The notes beneath the pieces are model-generated. The model saw nothing but the letters and a program-made list of their open reading frames with translations. It was not told where the DNA came from and ran no database searches. Positions 1-9,395 of a DNA stretch of 64,000 nt are shown here, piece by piece (within the stretch, counting starts at the first letter, position 1; every line of letters starts with the position of its first letter). Made by a program: the position numbers and the translations under genes. The stretch is from the NCBI GenBank assembly GCA_020832135.1, contig JAFIFG010000123.1, positions 1 to 64,000 on the forward strand, read 5' to 3'. The stretch is from Clostridiaceae bacterium (GTDB taxonomy: Bacteria > Bacillota > Clostridia > Peptostreptococcales > Natronincolaceae).

Positions 1-102
1 CATCATTTTGAATTAAGTGGATGGGCAGAGACAAAAGTAGTAACAACATTTTGGATTGTAACTGTCCTACTGTGTCTAGTGGGGATTTTAGCTTTACATT
101 AA
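1..102 (+). CDS. mraY: MraY, C-terminal end (partial)
   Basis: This is the last 33 codons of phospho-MurNAc-pentapeptide translocase, the membrane enzyme that makes lipid I from UDP-MurNAc-pentapeptide and undecaprenyl phosphate. Frame 1 is open from the window edge to TAA at 100-102. The visible residues [10 protein letters not shown] followed by a final hydrophobic helix are the conserved C-terminus of the family. It ends 15 bases before murD, the usual order in the division and cell-wall cluster, so the identification rests on both sequence and context. Confidence 0.9.
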   Translation, partial: HHFELSGWAETKVVTTFWIVTVLLCLVGILALH

Positions 103-117
103 AAAGGAAGGTGCAAA

Positions 118-1485
118 ATGAATTTAAAAAATAAAACAGTATTAGTAATAGGATTAGCTGTAACAGGAATACCATTAGTAAAAACCCTGCTGAAGCTGGG
201 TGCTGATGTCATTGTAAACGATTTAAGATCTGAGAAAGATTTAAAGGATAGCTTGAAACAATTGGAGGCTCATGAGTTTCAACATATTTTAGGGAAGCAT
301 CCTGAAGATATAGATCAATTAGGAGAAATAGACCTAGTAGTGGTGTCCCCCGGTGTACCTTTAGAAATTCCTTTCATTAAGGCATTAAGGGAAAGAGACT
401 TAGAAATTATTGGAGAGATAGAATTGGCCTATAGATTTAACAAAGCACCCATTGTAGCCATCACTGGAACCAATGGTAAGACCACTACAACAGCTCTAAC
501 CGGTGAAATATTTAAAAACGCCTCAAAGAATACCTTTGTAGTGGGTAACATAGGAGTTGCAGCTATTTCGAAGGCATTGGAAACCACAAGTGAAGATGTG
601 GTGGTAATGGAAATCAGTAGCTTTCAATTAGAAAGCACGGTGGATTTCCACCCTAAGGCGGCTGCTATACTAAATCTAACACCTGACCATTTAAATAGGC
701 ATAAAACGATGGAAAATTATATAAAAGCTAAGTTCAATATATTTGAAAATCAAAATGCCAATGACTATGCTGTTATAAATCATGATGATGAATTATGTAG
801 AAGTCATAGTGAAAACCTGAAGGCCCAAAAAATTTACTTTAGTAGAAAGCACTTATTAAATCAAGGTGTATTTGTAGAGGACAACAATATTGTTATTCTT
901 CATAATAAAAAAAGACATAGGGTCATGGCTATTAAAGATATAAAAATGCTAGGAAATCATAATTTGGAGAACGCACTGGCAGCTACTGCCATGGCCTTCG
1001 TCATGGGAATCTCTCCAGAAAATATAGCTGAAACTCTAAAAACCTTCCAAGGTGTGGAACATAGGATGGAGCATGTAATCACTATTAAGGAAATTGATTT
1101 TGTAAATGATTCTAAGGGAACTAATGTAGATGCCGCCATAAAGGCTATTGAGGCTATTGATACACCTATTATACTATTGGCAGGAGGACAAGATAAAGGT
1201 AGTGAGTTCCATGACTTTATCCAGGCCTTTCATGGTAAGGTAAAGCATGTTTTTGCCTATGGGGAAACAGCAGGTACTATTTATGAAACTGCAAAAAAAA
1301 TGAGCTATGACAACGTAAATATTGTAGAAGATTTAGAAAAAGCTGTTATAGAAGCATATACTATAGCAAAAGCAAAAGACACGATTTTGTTATCCCCTGC
1401 ATGTGCCAGTTGGGATATGTACAAAAACTTTGAAGAAAGAGGTAATCATTTTAAAAATATTGTGTTAAGTTTAAGGGGGGTGTAA
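118..1485 (+). CDS. murD: UDP-N-acetylmuramoylalanine--D-glutamate ligase MurD
   Basis: Cytoplasmic Mur ligase that adds D-Glu to UDP-MurNAc-L-Ala with ATP. The 455 aa length is standard. The N-terminal Rossmann-like UDP-binding domain is followed by the ATP loop GTNGKTTTT near residue 116, the central LTPDHLNRH segment and the C-terminal ligase-domain motif AGGQDKG. The ATG at 118 has an AAGGAAGGTG ribosome site. It sits between mraY and spoVE/ftsW with one base between its stop and the next start, so it is one operon with tight coupling. Confidence 0.97.
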   Translation: MNLKNKTVLVIGLAVTGIPLVKTLLKLGADVIVNDLRSEKDLKDSLKQLEAHEFQHILGKHPEDIDQLGEIDLVVVSPGVPLEIPFIKALRERDLEIIGEIELAYRFNKAPIVAITGTNGKTTTTALTGEIFKNASKNTFVVGNIGVAAISKALETTSEDVVVMEISSFQLESTVDFHPKAAAILNLTPDHLNRHKTMENYIKAKFNIFENQNANDYAVINHDDELCRSHSENLKAQKIYFSRKHLLNQGVFVEDNNIVILHNKKRHRVMAIKDIKMLGNHNLENALAATAMAFVMGISPENIAETLKTFQGVEHRMEHVITIKEIDFVNDSKGTNVDAAIKAIEAIDTPIILLAGGQDKGSEFHDFIQAFHGKVKHVFAYGETAGTIYETAKKMSYDNVNIVEDLEKAVIEAYTIAKAKDTILLSPACASWDMYKNFEERGNHFKNIVLSLRGV

Positions 1486-1486
1486 A

Positions 1487-2605
1487 ATGACAAAAAAAAA
1501 TCCCTATGATTTTACCATCATAATTACTGTAGCTTTATTAGTGATGTCAGGTATTATTATGGTTTTCAGCTCCAGTTACTCCTATTCTTTAGTTGTATTA
1601 GGAGATGGGTATTTTTATTTAAAGAGAATTTTAATGTGGGCTATCATAGGCACCTTCGCCATGTACTTTTGTGCAAAATTTAAGTATTATAAATGGCCTA
1701 GATATGCTAATGCTATTTTATTAGGGAGTATTGTTCTGTTGCTTTTGGTTCTAACCCCTTTAGGTAGAGAGGTGAAGGGTGCACAGAGATGGATTGGTGT
1801 TGGTCCAATAACCATTATGCCTTCAGAGATTGCAAAATTTGCAGCCATCATATTTGTGTCCAATAGTATTAGTAAAAGAAAAGAAACATTACAATATTTT
1901 ATTAAGGGAGTAGTACCCTACCTACTTATAGCAGGGATGTTTTTTGGCTTGATTTATGCACAGCCGGACTTTAGTACTGCCTTCGTAGTAGTAATGATTG
2001 TTGTTTCTATGATTTTTATTGGAGGTATGAAACTTTCTCATTTTATTGCATTGGGAAGTGTTGGAGTTGGTGCACTAACAAGTATGTTGGTCTATATTTT
2101 TGCATCTGGTGCAGGATATAAGGCACGAAGAATAACCGCATTTATAGATCCATGGGCAGATCCTACAGACAGTGGCTTTCAAGCAGTACAATCTCTACTG
2201 GCATTGGGGTCGGGAGGTCTTTTCGGCAGAGGCCTAGGTCGAAGTGTACAAAAACACTTTTACTTACCAGAACCTCAAAATGATTTTATTTTTTCTATTA
2301 TAGGGGAGGAACTCGGCTTTATAGGTGGAGTAACCATTATTATACTATTTACTATTTTGATTTGGAGAGGAATTCGAATAGCTCTTAGTGCTCCTGATCT
2401 TCACAGTTGTTTGATGGCTACAGGAATTACCACCATGATTATTGTTCAAGTTATTATTAATATAGCGGTTGCAACTTCTTCCATGCCTGTTACCGGTATG
2501 CCTCTACCCTTTATTAGTTTTGGAGGTAATGCCTTAGTAGTATTTATGGCATGTATGGGAATTTTATTGAATATCTCACGGTACATACATATTGATAGGA
2601 GCTGA
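1487..2605 (+). CDS. SEDS peptidoglycan polymerase, SpoVE/FtsW family
   Basis: Integral membrane glycosyltransferase of the SEDS family (FtsW, RodA, SpoVE) that polymerises lipid II for the septum or, as SpoVE, for spore cortex. The 372 aa show about ten hydrophobic helices and the family motif PEPQNDFIFSIIGEELGF near residue 260. The ribosome site AAGGGGGGTG precedes ATG 1487. Placement between murD and murG is typical of spoVE in Bacillus and of ftsW in many bacteria. The sequence alone does not separate the two roles, so I leave the symbol blank. Confidence 0.93.
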   Translation: MTKKNPYDFTIIITVALLVMSGIIMVFSSSYSYSLVVLGDGYFYLKRILMWAIIGTFAMYFCAKFKYYKWPRYANAILLGSIVLLLLVLTPLGREVKGAQRWIGVGPITIMPSEIAKFAAIIFVSNSISKRKETLQYFIKGVVPYLLIAGMFFGLIYAQPDFSTAFVVVMIVVSMIFIGGMKLSHFIALGSVGVGALTSMLVYIFASGAGYKARRITAFIDPWADPTDSGFQAVQSLLALGSGGLFGRGLGRSVQKHFYLPEPQNDFIFSIIGEELGFIGGVTIIILFTILIWRGIRIALSAPDLHSCLMATGITTMIIVQVIINIAVATSSMPVTGMPLPFISFGGNALVVFMACMGILLNISRYIHIDRS

Positions 2606-2609
2606 AGAA

Positions 2610-3704
2610 ATGAGAGTAATCATAAGTGGCGGTGGTACAGGAGGACATATTTATCCCGCCATTGCTATAGCAAATAAAATAAAAGAAAGAGACCCTAATG
2701 CTAAAATACTATTTATTGGTACAGAACAAGGGTTAGAAAGTGATGTAGTACCTAAGGCTGGATACGTAATTGAAACCATTACTGTTAGTTATTTAAGAAG
2801 GAAAATATCCCTTCATAATATAAAGAGTGCTGCCATGCTTATAAAAGGATTACTACAATCTAGAAGGATTATAGGTAAATTTAAACCGGATATAGTCATA
2901 GGTACAGGCGGTTTTGTATGTGGTCCTGTTGTCTATATGGCATCTAGAATGGGTATAAAAACATTTATCCATGAACAAAATGTCTTCCCTGGTATCACAA
3001 ATAAGGTGTTGGGAAATTACGTAGATAAAATCGCTATTAGCTTCGAAGAAGCGGAAAAATATTTTAAACAAAAAAACAAGTTGGTAGTAACAGGGAATCC
3101 AATAAGACAAGAGTTCTTTCATATTTCAACCCAAGAGGCAGAGGATAAATATAAAATAGAAGGAAAACCTCTGGTGTTAGTAGTGGGAGGAAGTGGCGGT
3201 GCCCATAGCATCAACAACGCTGTAGTGGCTATGTTGAAGAAGCACCCTAAAAACTCCTTTGAAATATTGTTGGTGACGGGAAAAAGACATTATGAGAAGG
3301 TGATGCAACAGGTTTCTCAACATAAAGAGATCTTACAACATAATAGAATTATGCCCTATATAAATGATATGCCCTATGCCTTGAAGGCAAGTACTATGAT
3401 GATAGGAAGTGCGGGTGCCATTAGTATTACGGAAATTACAGCAGTGGGGAAACCCTCTATTTTAATCCCAAAGGCATACACCGCTGAAAATCATCAGGAA
3501 TACAATGCGAGGGCTTTAGAAAATAGAGGAGCAGCTATTGTAATAAAGGAAAATGAGTTAGATGAAGAAACACTTTATAAGGCTATTAAAGAAATTGTAG
3601 ACAATAAAAATAAAATGAGGAGGATGGAGAAGGAAAGTTTGGAGGCAGCCAAAACTGATGCTGTAGATCTCATGTATAAGGAAATACTTAGCTTGATACA
3701 ATAA
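2610..3704 (+). CDS. murG: UDP-GlcNAc:lipid I GlcNAc transferase MurG
   Basis: Peripheral membrane GT28 glycosyltransferase that converts lipid I to lipid II. The start at ATG 2610 is chosen because AGGAG lies eight bases upstream and the protein then begins MRVIISGGGTGGH, the usual N-terminus; an earlier TTG at 2592 lies inside spoVE/ftsW. Motifs: GGGTGGHIYPA at the start, HEQNVFPG near residue 124, GGSGGAHSIN near residue 192 and GSAGAISITEITA in the UDP-GlcNAc site. It starts four bases after the preceding stop, and 364 aa is normal for the family. Confidence 0.97.
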   Translation: MRVIISGGGTGGHIYPAIAIANKIKERDPNAKILFIGTEQGLESDVVPKAGYVIETITVSYLRRKISLHNIKSAAMLIKGLLQSRRIIGKFKPDIVIGTGGFVCGPVVYMASRMGIKTFIHEQNVFPGITNKVLGNYVDKIAISFEEAEKYFKQKNKLVVTGNPIRQEFFHISTQEAEDKYKIEGKPLVLVVGGSGGAHSINNAVVAMLKKHPKNSFEILLVTGKRHYEKVMQQVSQHKEILQHNRIMPYINDMPYALKASTMMIGSAGAISITEITAVGKPSILIPKAYTAENHQEYNARALENRGAAIVIKENELDEETLYKAIKEIVDNKNKMRRMEKESLEAAKTDAVDLMYKEILSLIQ

Positions 3705-3884
3705 ATGCACAAATCCACCCTATAAATTGAGTTAATCTCAATAAATTTCAGCACACCTTTAGGACTTTTGCATAGAATGGTTATATATTTGTTTTTATGG
3801 TACATATTTTGGTAATTAATTTCACTTAAAATATAAGATCATTTTTATAAATATTATTTCAATATGTTCTGGAGGTGGCATAAG

Positions 3885-5135
3885 GTGGGTAAGTTAGTGA
3901 TTAATGGTGGAAATAAAATACAAGGTGAGATGACAGTAAGTGGTGCCAAAAACTCGGTGCTGCCGATACTTGCAGCAACTGTACTAAATGGAAAAGTAAA
4001 TGTTATTCATGACATACCACAGTTATCAGATGTAAAGGTGATGACAAAAATTTTAAGAGCAGTTGGCTGTGAAGTCAAAAGAGAAGGTAACACCATGATT
4101 GTTGATTCAAGTCAACTAAATAACCATAAGATACCAGAAGAATTAATAAGGGAGATGAGATCTTCTATAGTTGTCCTAGGGGCTATGCTGGGCAGGTGTG
4201 GAGAGACGGTTGTTTCTTATCCAGGTGGATGTGAGATAGGTCCTAGACCGATAGACCTACATTTAAAGTCTTTAAGAGAAATGGGTGCTATTATTGAAGA
4301 AAAACATGGATTTTTAATTTGTAAATCTGAAAATCTAAAGGGCTGTGAAATTCAATTGGATTTTCCAAGTGTAGGGGCCACTGAAAATGTTATGCTGGCA
4401 GCTACTTTGGCAAAAGGAATAACCATTATTAGGAATGCAGCTAGGGAACCAGAAATAGCAGATCTTCAAAACTTTATTAATGCTATTGGAGGAAAAGTCT
4501 CTGGAGCAGGAAGTGCAACTATACGAATTGAGGGTGTAAAGGAACTTCAAGAAGTAGAACACACTATTATTCCTGATCGTATTGTTGCTGGAACCTATTT
4601 AGTAGCAGCTGCAATAACAAAGGGAGATATTACCTTGAAAAATGTTATTCCAGAGCACTTACAGTCTACACTATATAAATTAAGGGAAGCTGGCTGTAGA
4701 ATTCTCTACACCCATGACACCATCAAGTTAGAAGCTCCACAAAACCTACAGGCAATTGAAGCTTTGAAAACCCATCCATATCCTGGTTTTCCAACAGATA
4801 TGCAGTCACAAATGATGGCCTTAATGACTTTGAGTGATGGTATCAGCATTATTACAGAAAATATATTTGAAAATAGATATAAGCATGCTTATGAATTACT
4901 TAGAATGGGTGCAAACATTAAAATAGATGGAAGAGTAGCTATTATTAAAGGTGTAGAAAACCTCACAGGTGCTACCGTATCCGCTAATGATTTAAGAGGT
5001 GGAGCTGCATTAATACTAGCGGGATTAGCAGCCAAAGGCACTACAATTGTTGAAAATGCAAAACACATTGAAAGAGGTTACGATGATATTGCGGGGATGC
5101 TTAATAGTGTTGGTGCAGATATAATAAAGTTTTAA
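3885..5135 (+). CDS. murA: UDP-GlcNAc 1-carboxyvinyltransferase MurA
   Basis: First committed step of peptidoglycan synthesis: transfer of enolpyruvate from PEP to UDP-GlcNAc. The GTG at 3885 gives MGKLVINGGNKI, the standard N-terminus, with GGAGGTGG eight bases before it; an upstream ATG at 3864 has no such site. The active-site cysteine is in PGGCEIGPRPIDLHL (Cys116). It carries Cys rather than the Asp found in fosfomycin-resistant forms, which by family knowledge predicts fosfomycin sensitivity. Length 416 aa is normal. A 180-base gap after murG may hold its own promoter. Confidence 0.96.
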   Translation: MGKLVINGGNKIQGEMTVSGAKNSVLPILAATVLNGKVNVIHDIPQLSDVKVMTKILRAVGCEVKREGNTMIVDSSQLNNHKIPEELIREMRSSIVVLGAMLGRCGETVVSYPGGCEIGPRPIDLHLKSLREMGAIIEEKHGFLICKSENLKGCEIQLDFPSVGATENVMLAATLAKGITIIRNAAREPEIADLQNFINAIGGKVSGAGSATIRIEGVKELQEVEHTIIPDRIVAGTYLVAAAITKGDITLKNVIPEHLQSTLYKLREAGCRILYTHDTIKLEAPQNLQAIEALKTHPYPGFPTDMQSQMMALMTLSDGISIITENIFENRYKHAYELLRMGANIKIDGRVAIIKGVENLTGATVSANDLRGGAALILAGLAAKGTTIVENAKHIERGYDDIAGMLNSVGADIIKF

Positions 5136-5155
5136 TAACTGTAATAAAGACATAA

Positions 5156-5194
5156 ATATTTTAAGTAGCAGCTACAAGGCTGCCTTAAAATATA
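5156..5194 (+). other. Imperfect inverted repeat between murA and divIB
   Basis: ATATTTTAAG and GCAG on the left pair with CTGC and TTAAAATAT on the right, with small internal mismatches and a loop of about seven bases. It lies 20 bases after the murA stop and has no U tract, so it may be an RNA-processing or partial-termination site inside the operon. Function is not shown by sequence. Confidence 0.35.
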
Positions 5195-5232
5195 GGCGAA
5201 AAAGTACAAGCCATAAACCTATAAAGGTAGGA

Positions 5233-6030
5233 ATGAAAATGGAGACTAAGAGAGAACTACGTAATGAAAGAAAAGTCTTTATAAGAAAAGTAAGAAGAAC
5301 TATAACTCTTGTATTTTTTGTTGTGGTTTTTTTATTATGGAATACTTATTATTTATTACAATCTGATTTTTTAAATCTTGAAGAAATTAACGTAAAGCAA
5401 AATACAGAGTTAGCAGAAGAAGAAATCATTGAAGCATCGAGGCTGATTACCAACAGGAATATATTACAATATAATTTATCAGAGATAGAAGATAACTTAA
5501 AAACCCACCCCTATATAAAAGATGCACAAGTAACTAGAAAACTTCCTAGAACCATCACGATAACAGTGGCAGAAAGAGAAAAGTATGCTATAATACCATA
5601 TATGGGATCCTATATTTATATTGATCAAGATAAAGTGGTTTTGGAAGCCTATAGTGGCGGGTTGATAGAGGGATTGCCCTTAGTAACAGCCGTAGAATTC
5701 AACAGCTTTAAGGTAGGAGAAAAAATAGATATAGCCAACTACCATCTCCTAGACAAGGTTATGGAATTGATCCAGGTGGCAAAGGAAATGGAAATTATAG
5801 AAATGATTTCAGAAATAAATATGGGTGATGAGAACAATATAAAGTTAATGACCTTTGATGGTGTGGAGGTTTTATTGGGACAAACAGTAGATCCTATATA
5901 CTCTATGGTGGCATTGAAGGAAATATTAATTAACTTATATGCAAGGGATATGAAAAATGTTGTTGTAGATATGCGTTATGAAGGTCAGATATCTGTTGGT
6001 ACTAGAAATCAGTGGGAGGAAAATCAATGA
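5233..6030 (+). CDS. divIB: Cell division protein DivIB/FtsQ
   Basis: Bitopic septal protein with a short basic cytoplasmic tail, one membrane helix at about residues 20-40, then an extracytoplasmic POTRA domain (LEEINVKQNTELAEEEI region) and FtsQ/DivIB domain ending near residue 250. It stabilises the FtsL-DivIC complex at the division site. Two ATG codons compete: 5233 and 5239. The AAGGTAGG site at 5224-5230 is better spaced for 5239, so the true protein may be two residues shorter. The stop overlaps the next gene start as ATGA. Confidence 0.9.
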   Translation: MKMETKRELRNERKVFIRKVRRTITLVFFVVVFLLWNTYYLLQSDFLNLEEINVKQNTELAEEEIIEASRLITNRNILQYNLSEIEDNLKTHPYIKDAQVTRKLPRTITITVAEREKYAIIPYMGSYIYIDQDKVVLEAYSGGLIEGLPLVTAVEFNSFKVGEKIDIANYHLLDKVMELIQVAKEMEIIEMISEINMGDENNIKLMTFDGVEVLLGQTVDPIYSMVALKEILINLYARDMKNVVVDMRYEGQISVGTRNQWEENQ

Positions 6031-6755
6031 ATTTCAAGGGAAAATTAGCTATTGGATTGCTTTGTGGTATATTAGGATTAACTATTTCTATGCAACTTAA
6101 TACAGTAAGAGATACCACAGGTGGTGGTTTCCTGTCTACCCAAAGAGCTCAACAGCTTTCTGTAGAATTAAAGAACTTAAGAAATGATAGAGAGCGACTA
6201 AATGAAGAACTTACAACGTTAGAAAAACGTCTAAGGGAATATGAAATTTCTGAAGCAGACGAAAACCTTATCATAAAAAACCTAAAAAGAGACCTTGAAA
6301 GATATCAATTACTAGCGGGACATGTTGAGGGGGAAGGACCTGGAGTAATTATAAGTATAGATGATTCCAAGGAACATGAATTTTTAGGGGGAGAAGGAAG
6401 CTTCCTTATGTATAATTATGATGTAATACTGGAAATTATTAACCAATTGAATGCAGCAGGTGCTGAAGCGATAGCTATTAATGATCAAAGATATACATCT
6501 GTTACGGAAGTTTACTACAGCTCCAACACTGTGCTTATTAATGGTGTGCCTACTAGACCCCCATTTGTTATTAAAGCCATAGGCAACCCTGAAACCTTGG
6601 AGGCGGCTTTGAATCTACGTTATGGTGTTGTTTGGGGTATGAGAAATTATTATAATCTACAGGTGAGTATAAGGAAAGAAGATAGGATAGAAATCCCTAG
6701 ACATAATAGACCTATTAACTATCAGTATGCTAGACCCATTGAATCTCCACAATAG
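6027..6755 (+). CDS. DUF881 family protein, first copy
   Basis: A 242 aa protein of the DUF881 (YlxW/YlxX-like) family found in division clusters of Gram-positive bacteria. It has an N-terminal membrane helix (about residues 5-23), a coiled-coil stretch (about 40-95) and a conserved C-terminal domain with GPGVIISIDDS and AGAEAIAINDQR. ATG 6027 is preceded by GGGAGG and overlaps the divIB stop. The molecular function is unknown; location suggests an extracytoplasmic envelope role at division. The next gene is a paralogue with the same layout. Confidence 0.88.
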   Translation: MNFKGKLAIGLLCGILGLTISMQLNTVRDTTGGGFLSTQRAQQLSVELKNLRNDRERLNEELTTLEKRLREYEISEADENLIIKNLKRDLERYQLLAGHVEGEGPGVIISIDDSKEHEFLGGEGSFLMYNYDVILEIINQLNAAGAEAIAINDQRYTSVTEVYYSSNTVLINGVPTRPPFVIKAIGNPETLEAALNLRYGVVWGMRNYYNLQVSIRKEDRIEIPRHNRPINYQYARPIESPQ

Positions 6756-6778
6756 GAGTTAATGAGAGGGGGAGAGGT

Positions 6779-7504
6779 ATGAAATATTTACATCAAAAAG
6801 TAATCGTTACTTTAATGTTTCTTATATTGGGTTTCACTATGGTGCTTCAATTTAAAAATGAAGTAGAAGACTATAGTTTTGTAAGTATTAGAACAATGGC
6901 TGACCTGCAAAGTGCAGTAGATAGAGAAAAGGAAGAGATTACAAATCTAAAGGAACGAATAAACACTAATGAAAATAAATTGCAAGAATATCAGCAGGCT
7001 TTACAGGATGAGGGAAGTATTAAGGAGGTTTTAAGAAACGAACTTGAAGCCATGAAACTGGTTAGTGGTTTTGTAGATGTAGAGGGATCTGGTATTATTT
7101 TAAGATTAAGCGATAGTGACAGAGAATTGTACGAAGGTGAAAATCCCAACAACTTAATAATACATGATGGAGATGTACTAACGATATTAAATGATTTGAG
7201 GATTGCTGGTGCAGAAGTACTTTCCATAAATGGGCAAAGGTTATTAAGTACATCAGAAATAAAATGTGCAGGGCCAACCATCACCATTAATAATCATACC
7301 TACGGACAACCATTTGTCATAAAAGCCATAGGAGATCCTGAAACCTTAAGTGCTGCTGTTAGGGCTCCTGGAACCTATGCCTCTAGTCTGAAGGAAATTT
7401 ATGGACTTAATATTGAATCTTATGTCAGTGAGCGGGTAAGAGTTGCAAGATTTCAAGATCATATGACATTACAATATGTTACAACATTAAGGAAAGGGGA
7501 GTAA
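6779..7504 (+). CDS. DUF881 family protein, second copy
   Basis: Second tandem DUF881 protein (241 aa), with the same order of parts as the preceding gene: membrane helix at about residues 8-24, coiled coil at about 38-80, then the conserved domain with GSGIILRLSDS and AGAEVLSINGQR. Shared endings of both domains include PFVIKAIGDPETL, almost identical in the two copies. This supports duplication followed by divergence of the N-terminal half. Ribosome site GGGGGAGAGG before ATG 6779. Function unknown. Confidence 0.88.
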   Translation: MKYLHQKVIVTLMFLILGFTMVLQFKNEVEDYSFVSIRTMADLQSAVDREKEEITNLKERINTNENKLQEYQQALQDEGSIKEVLRNELEAMKLVSGFVDVEGSGIILRLSDSDRELYEGENPNNLIIHDGDVLTILNDLRIAGAEVLSINGQRLLSTSEIKCAGPTITINNHTYGQPFVIKAIGDPETLSAAVRAPGTYASSLKEIYGLNIESYVSERVRVARFQDHMTLQYVTTLRKGE

Positions 7505-7508
7505 AAGA

Positions 7509-7856
7509 ATGCTATTTGCGATAATTGGACTAATACTAGGAATAGTTTTGGGATTATATTTACCTATCACTTACCCCGCAACCTATTCATTGTATATATC
7601 AGTTGCGATATTGGCGGCAATGGACTCGGTATTTGGAGCATTAAGAGCTAGCATTGAAGATAAATTTAATACAGAAATTTTTGTTTCAGGTTTTTTTGGT
7701 AATGCAATTTTAGCTGGAATTTTAGCCTATATAGGAGATCGTTTAGGAGTGCCATTATATTATGCTGCTATTTTTGCCTTTGGTGCCAGACTGTTTCAAA
7801 ATTTTGCCATCCTAAGAAGACACTTGTTAACAAAAATTAGGTCTCAACACAAATAA
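7509..7856 (+). CDS. sbp: Small basic protein Sbp (DUF1290)
   Basis: A 115 aa membrane protein with three or four hydrophobic helices, matching the DUF1290 small basic protein family that lies between divIB/DUF881 genes and ftsA-ftsZ in Bacillus and Clostridia. Characteristic parts are the GIVLGLYLP segment at the N-terminus and AAMDSVFGALRASIEDKF in the middle. It starts four bases after the DUF881 gene and is the last gene before a 222-base gap to ftsZ. Its biochemical role is not known. Confidence 0.87.
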   Translation: MLFAIIGLILGIVLGLYLPITYPATYSLYISVAILAAMDSVFGALRASIEDKFNTEIFVSGFFGNAILAGILAYIGDRLGVPLYYAAIFAFGARLFQNFAILRRHLLTKIRSQHK

Positions 7857-8078
7857 TACATTTTTTCCAAAAATTTATAGTATAAATTCAAAATGAAAAA
7901 AAGGAAAATGAGAGTTTTTGTTGAATTATTAACTATAATAAGAAGACTGTATTAAAGCTAAATCTTAACCCACAGACCTATAGCTAATAAGCAGCAACTA
8001 TGCTAAGGTTAAAAAATAATACTAGAATATAAAACTGAAATGAAAGCAGATCATTTACATAATTAAGGGGGTAATACT

Positions 8079-9167
8079 GTGTTAGAATTCGATGTTGATA
8101 TGGATCAATTTGCTCAGATTAAAGTTATAGGTGTTGGAGGTGGAGGAAATAATGCCGTCAACCGTATGATAGAGTCACAATTAAAGGGTGTTGAATTTAT
8201 AGCTGTTAACACGGACAAACAGGCTTTATTTACTTCTAAAGCTGAGCATAAAATACAAGTAGGTGAAAAACTTACTAAAGGGTTAGGTGCAGGGGCAAAC
8301 CCTGAAATCGGGAAAAAGGCTGCAGAAGAAAGTAGGGAAGACATTCATCACTTACTTCAAGGTGCAGATATGGTTTTTATTACTGCTGGTATGGGTGGCG
8401 GTACTGGTACAGGAGCTGCCCCTGTTGTGGCAGAAGTAGCTAAGGAATTGGGAATTTTAACTGTAGGGGTTGTAACAAAGCCCTTCACTTTTGAAGGTAA
8501 GCGAAGAATGAAGCATGCTGAGCAGGGAATTGAGGATCTAAAAGGCAAGGTTGATACGCTAGTAACTATTCCAAATGATAGATTACTACAGGTTATTGAA
8601 AAGAAAACTACTATGCTAGAGGCTTTTAGAATAGCAGATGATATTTTAAAGCAAGGTGTACAAGGTATTTCAGATTTAATTGCTGTGCCTGGTCTAGTAA
8701 ACCTTGACTTTGCAGATGTAAAAACCATTATGTTAGAACAAGGCTTAGCTCATATGGGTATAGGACGAGCTAGTGGAGAAAATCGTGCAGCAGAAGCTGC
8801 TAAACAAGCTATCCAAAGTCCATTATTAGAAACCTCTATAGAAGGAGCTAAGGGTGTCCTGTTAAATATTACTGGTGGCTCTAGCTTAGGATTGTTTGAG
8901 GTTAATGAAGCGGCTGAGTTGGTAACACAGGCTGCAGATCCAGATGCTAATATTATCTTTGGTGCTGTAATTAATGAAGATCTGAAGGATGAGCTTAGAA
9001 TTACTGTTATCGCCACCGGCTTTGAACAAGGAAAGTTTAAACAGGAAGATACAAAGGAAATGAAAACAGTGAACTTAGGTAGAAATCAAGCTGCAGCTGC
9101 TGCAGGTAATGAGACTAAAAATAGTGATGATTTAGATATACCTGTTTTCCTTAGAAGAAATAAATAA
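8079..9167 (+). CDS. ftsZ: Cell division GTPase FtsZ
   Basis: Tubulin-like GTPase that assembles the Z ring and recruits the divisome. The 362 aa protein has [13 protein letters not shown] at the N-terminus, the tubulin signature [10 protein letters not shown] at about residue 107, the T7 loop region around NLDFADVK, and a C-terminal membrane-tether peptide [13 protein letters not shown]. The start is GTG 8079 behind AAGGGGG. No ftsA precedes it here. A rho-independent terminator follows, so ftsZ closes this transcription unit. Confidence 0.98.
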   Translation: MLEFDVDMDQFAQIKVIGVGGGGNNAVNRMIESQLKGVEFIAVNTDKQALFTSKAEHKIQVGEKLTKGLGAGANPEIGKKAAEESREDIHHLLQGADMVFITAGMGGGTGTGAAPVVAEVAKELGILTVGVVTKPFTFEGKRRMKHAEQGIEDLKGKVDTLVTIPNDRLLQVIEKKTTMLEAFRIADDILKQGVQGISDLIAVPGLVNLDFADVKTIMLEQGLAHMGIGRASGENRAAEAAKQAIQSPLLETSIEGAKGVLLNITGGSSLGLFEVNEAAELVTQAADPDANIIFGAVINEDLKDELRITVIATGFEQGKFKQEDTKEMKTVNLGRNQAAAAAGNETKNSDDLDIPVFLRRNK

Positions 9168-9184
9168 TCTTATGTTAATTCTTT

Positions 9185-9220
9185 AAAAGTGGAGAAATTT
9201 TTCTCCGCTTTTTATTTTTT
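9185..9220 (+). terminator. Rho-independent terminator after ftsZ
   Basis: Stem AAAAGTGGAGAA / TTCTCCGCTTTT with a short A/T loop, followed directly by a T-rich run. It separates ftsZ from spoIIGA. Confidence 0.85.
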
Positions 9221-9280
9221 TGAAAAATAATTTATCTATTGCAACTAACTATCCCCAGTTTTTTTCAAAGAAATTAGCCT

Positions 9281-9327
9281 TTCGACTTCATAAAGTGACA
9301 AAAAAATTGAAGTATATTTTATATAAT
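9281..9327 (+). promoter_or_regulatory. Candidate Spo0A-dependent spoIIGA promoter with long spacer
   Basis: GTGACA at 9295-9300 and a perfect TATAAT at 9322-9327 are separated by 21 bases, too long for an ordinary sigma-A promoter. TTCGACT at 9281-9287 differs by one base from the reverse of the Spo0A box TGTCGAA. In B. subtilis the spoIIG promoter is a sigma-A promoter with an unusually long spacer activated by Spo0A, so the layout is reminiscent. This is inferred from motif and position only. Confidence 0.45.
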
Positions 9328-9395
9328 ATACATAAACAACCCTTTCCCTGAATACTTGTATAATAATAGGAATATGTCTCTTAGGAGGACGTTAG

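Noticed and set aside
957-1139. Open frames on the strand opposite murD, ftsZ, der, gpsA and other core genes
   Set aside because: They lie inside strongly supported genes, have no ribosome sites and no protein family features; they are antisense shadows.
3575-3805. 76-codon frame on the - strand across the murG end and the murG-murA gap
   Set aside because: It overlaps the murG coding end and has no ribosome site or recognisable protein pattern.
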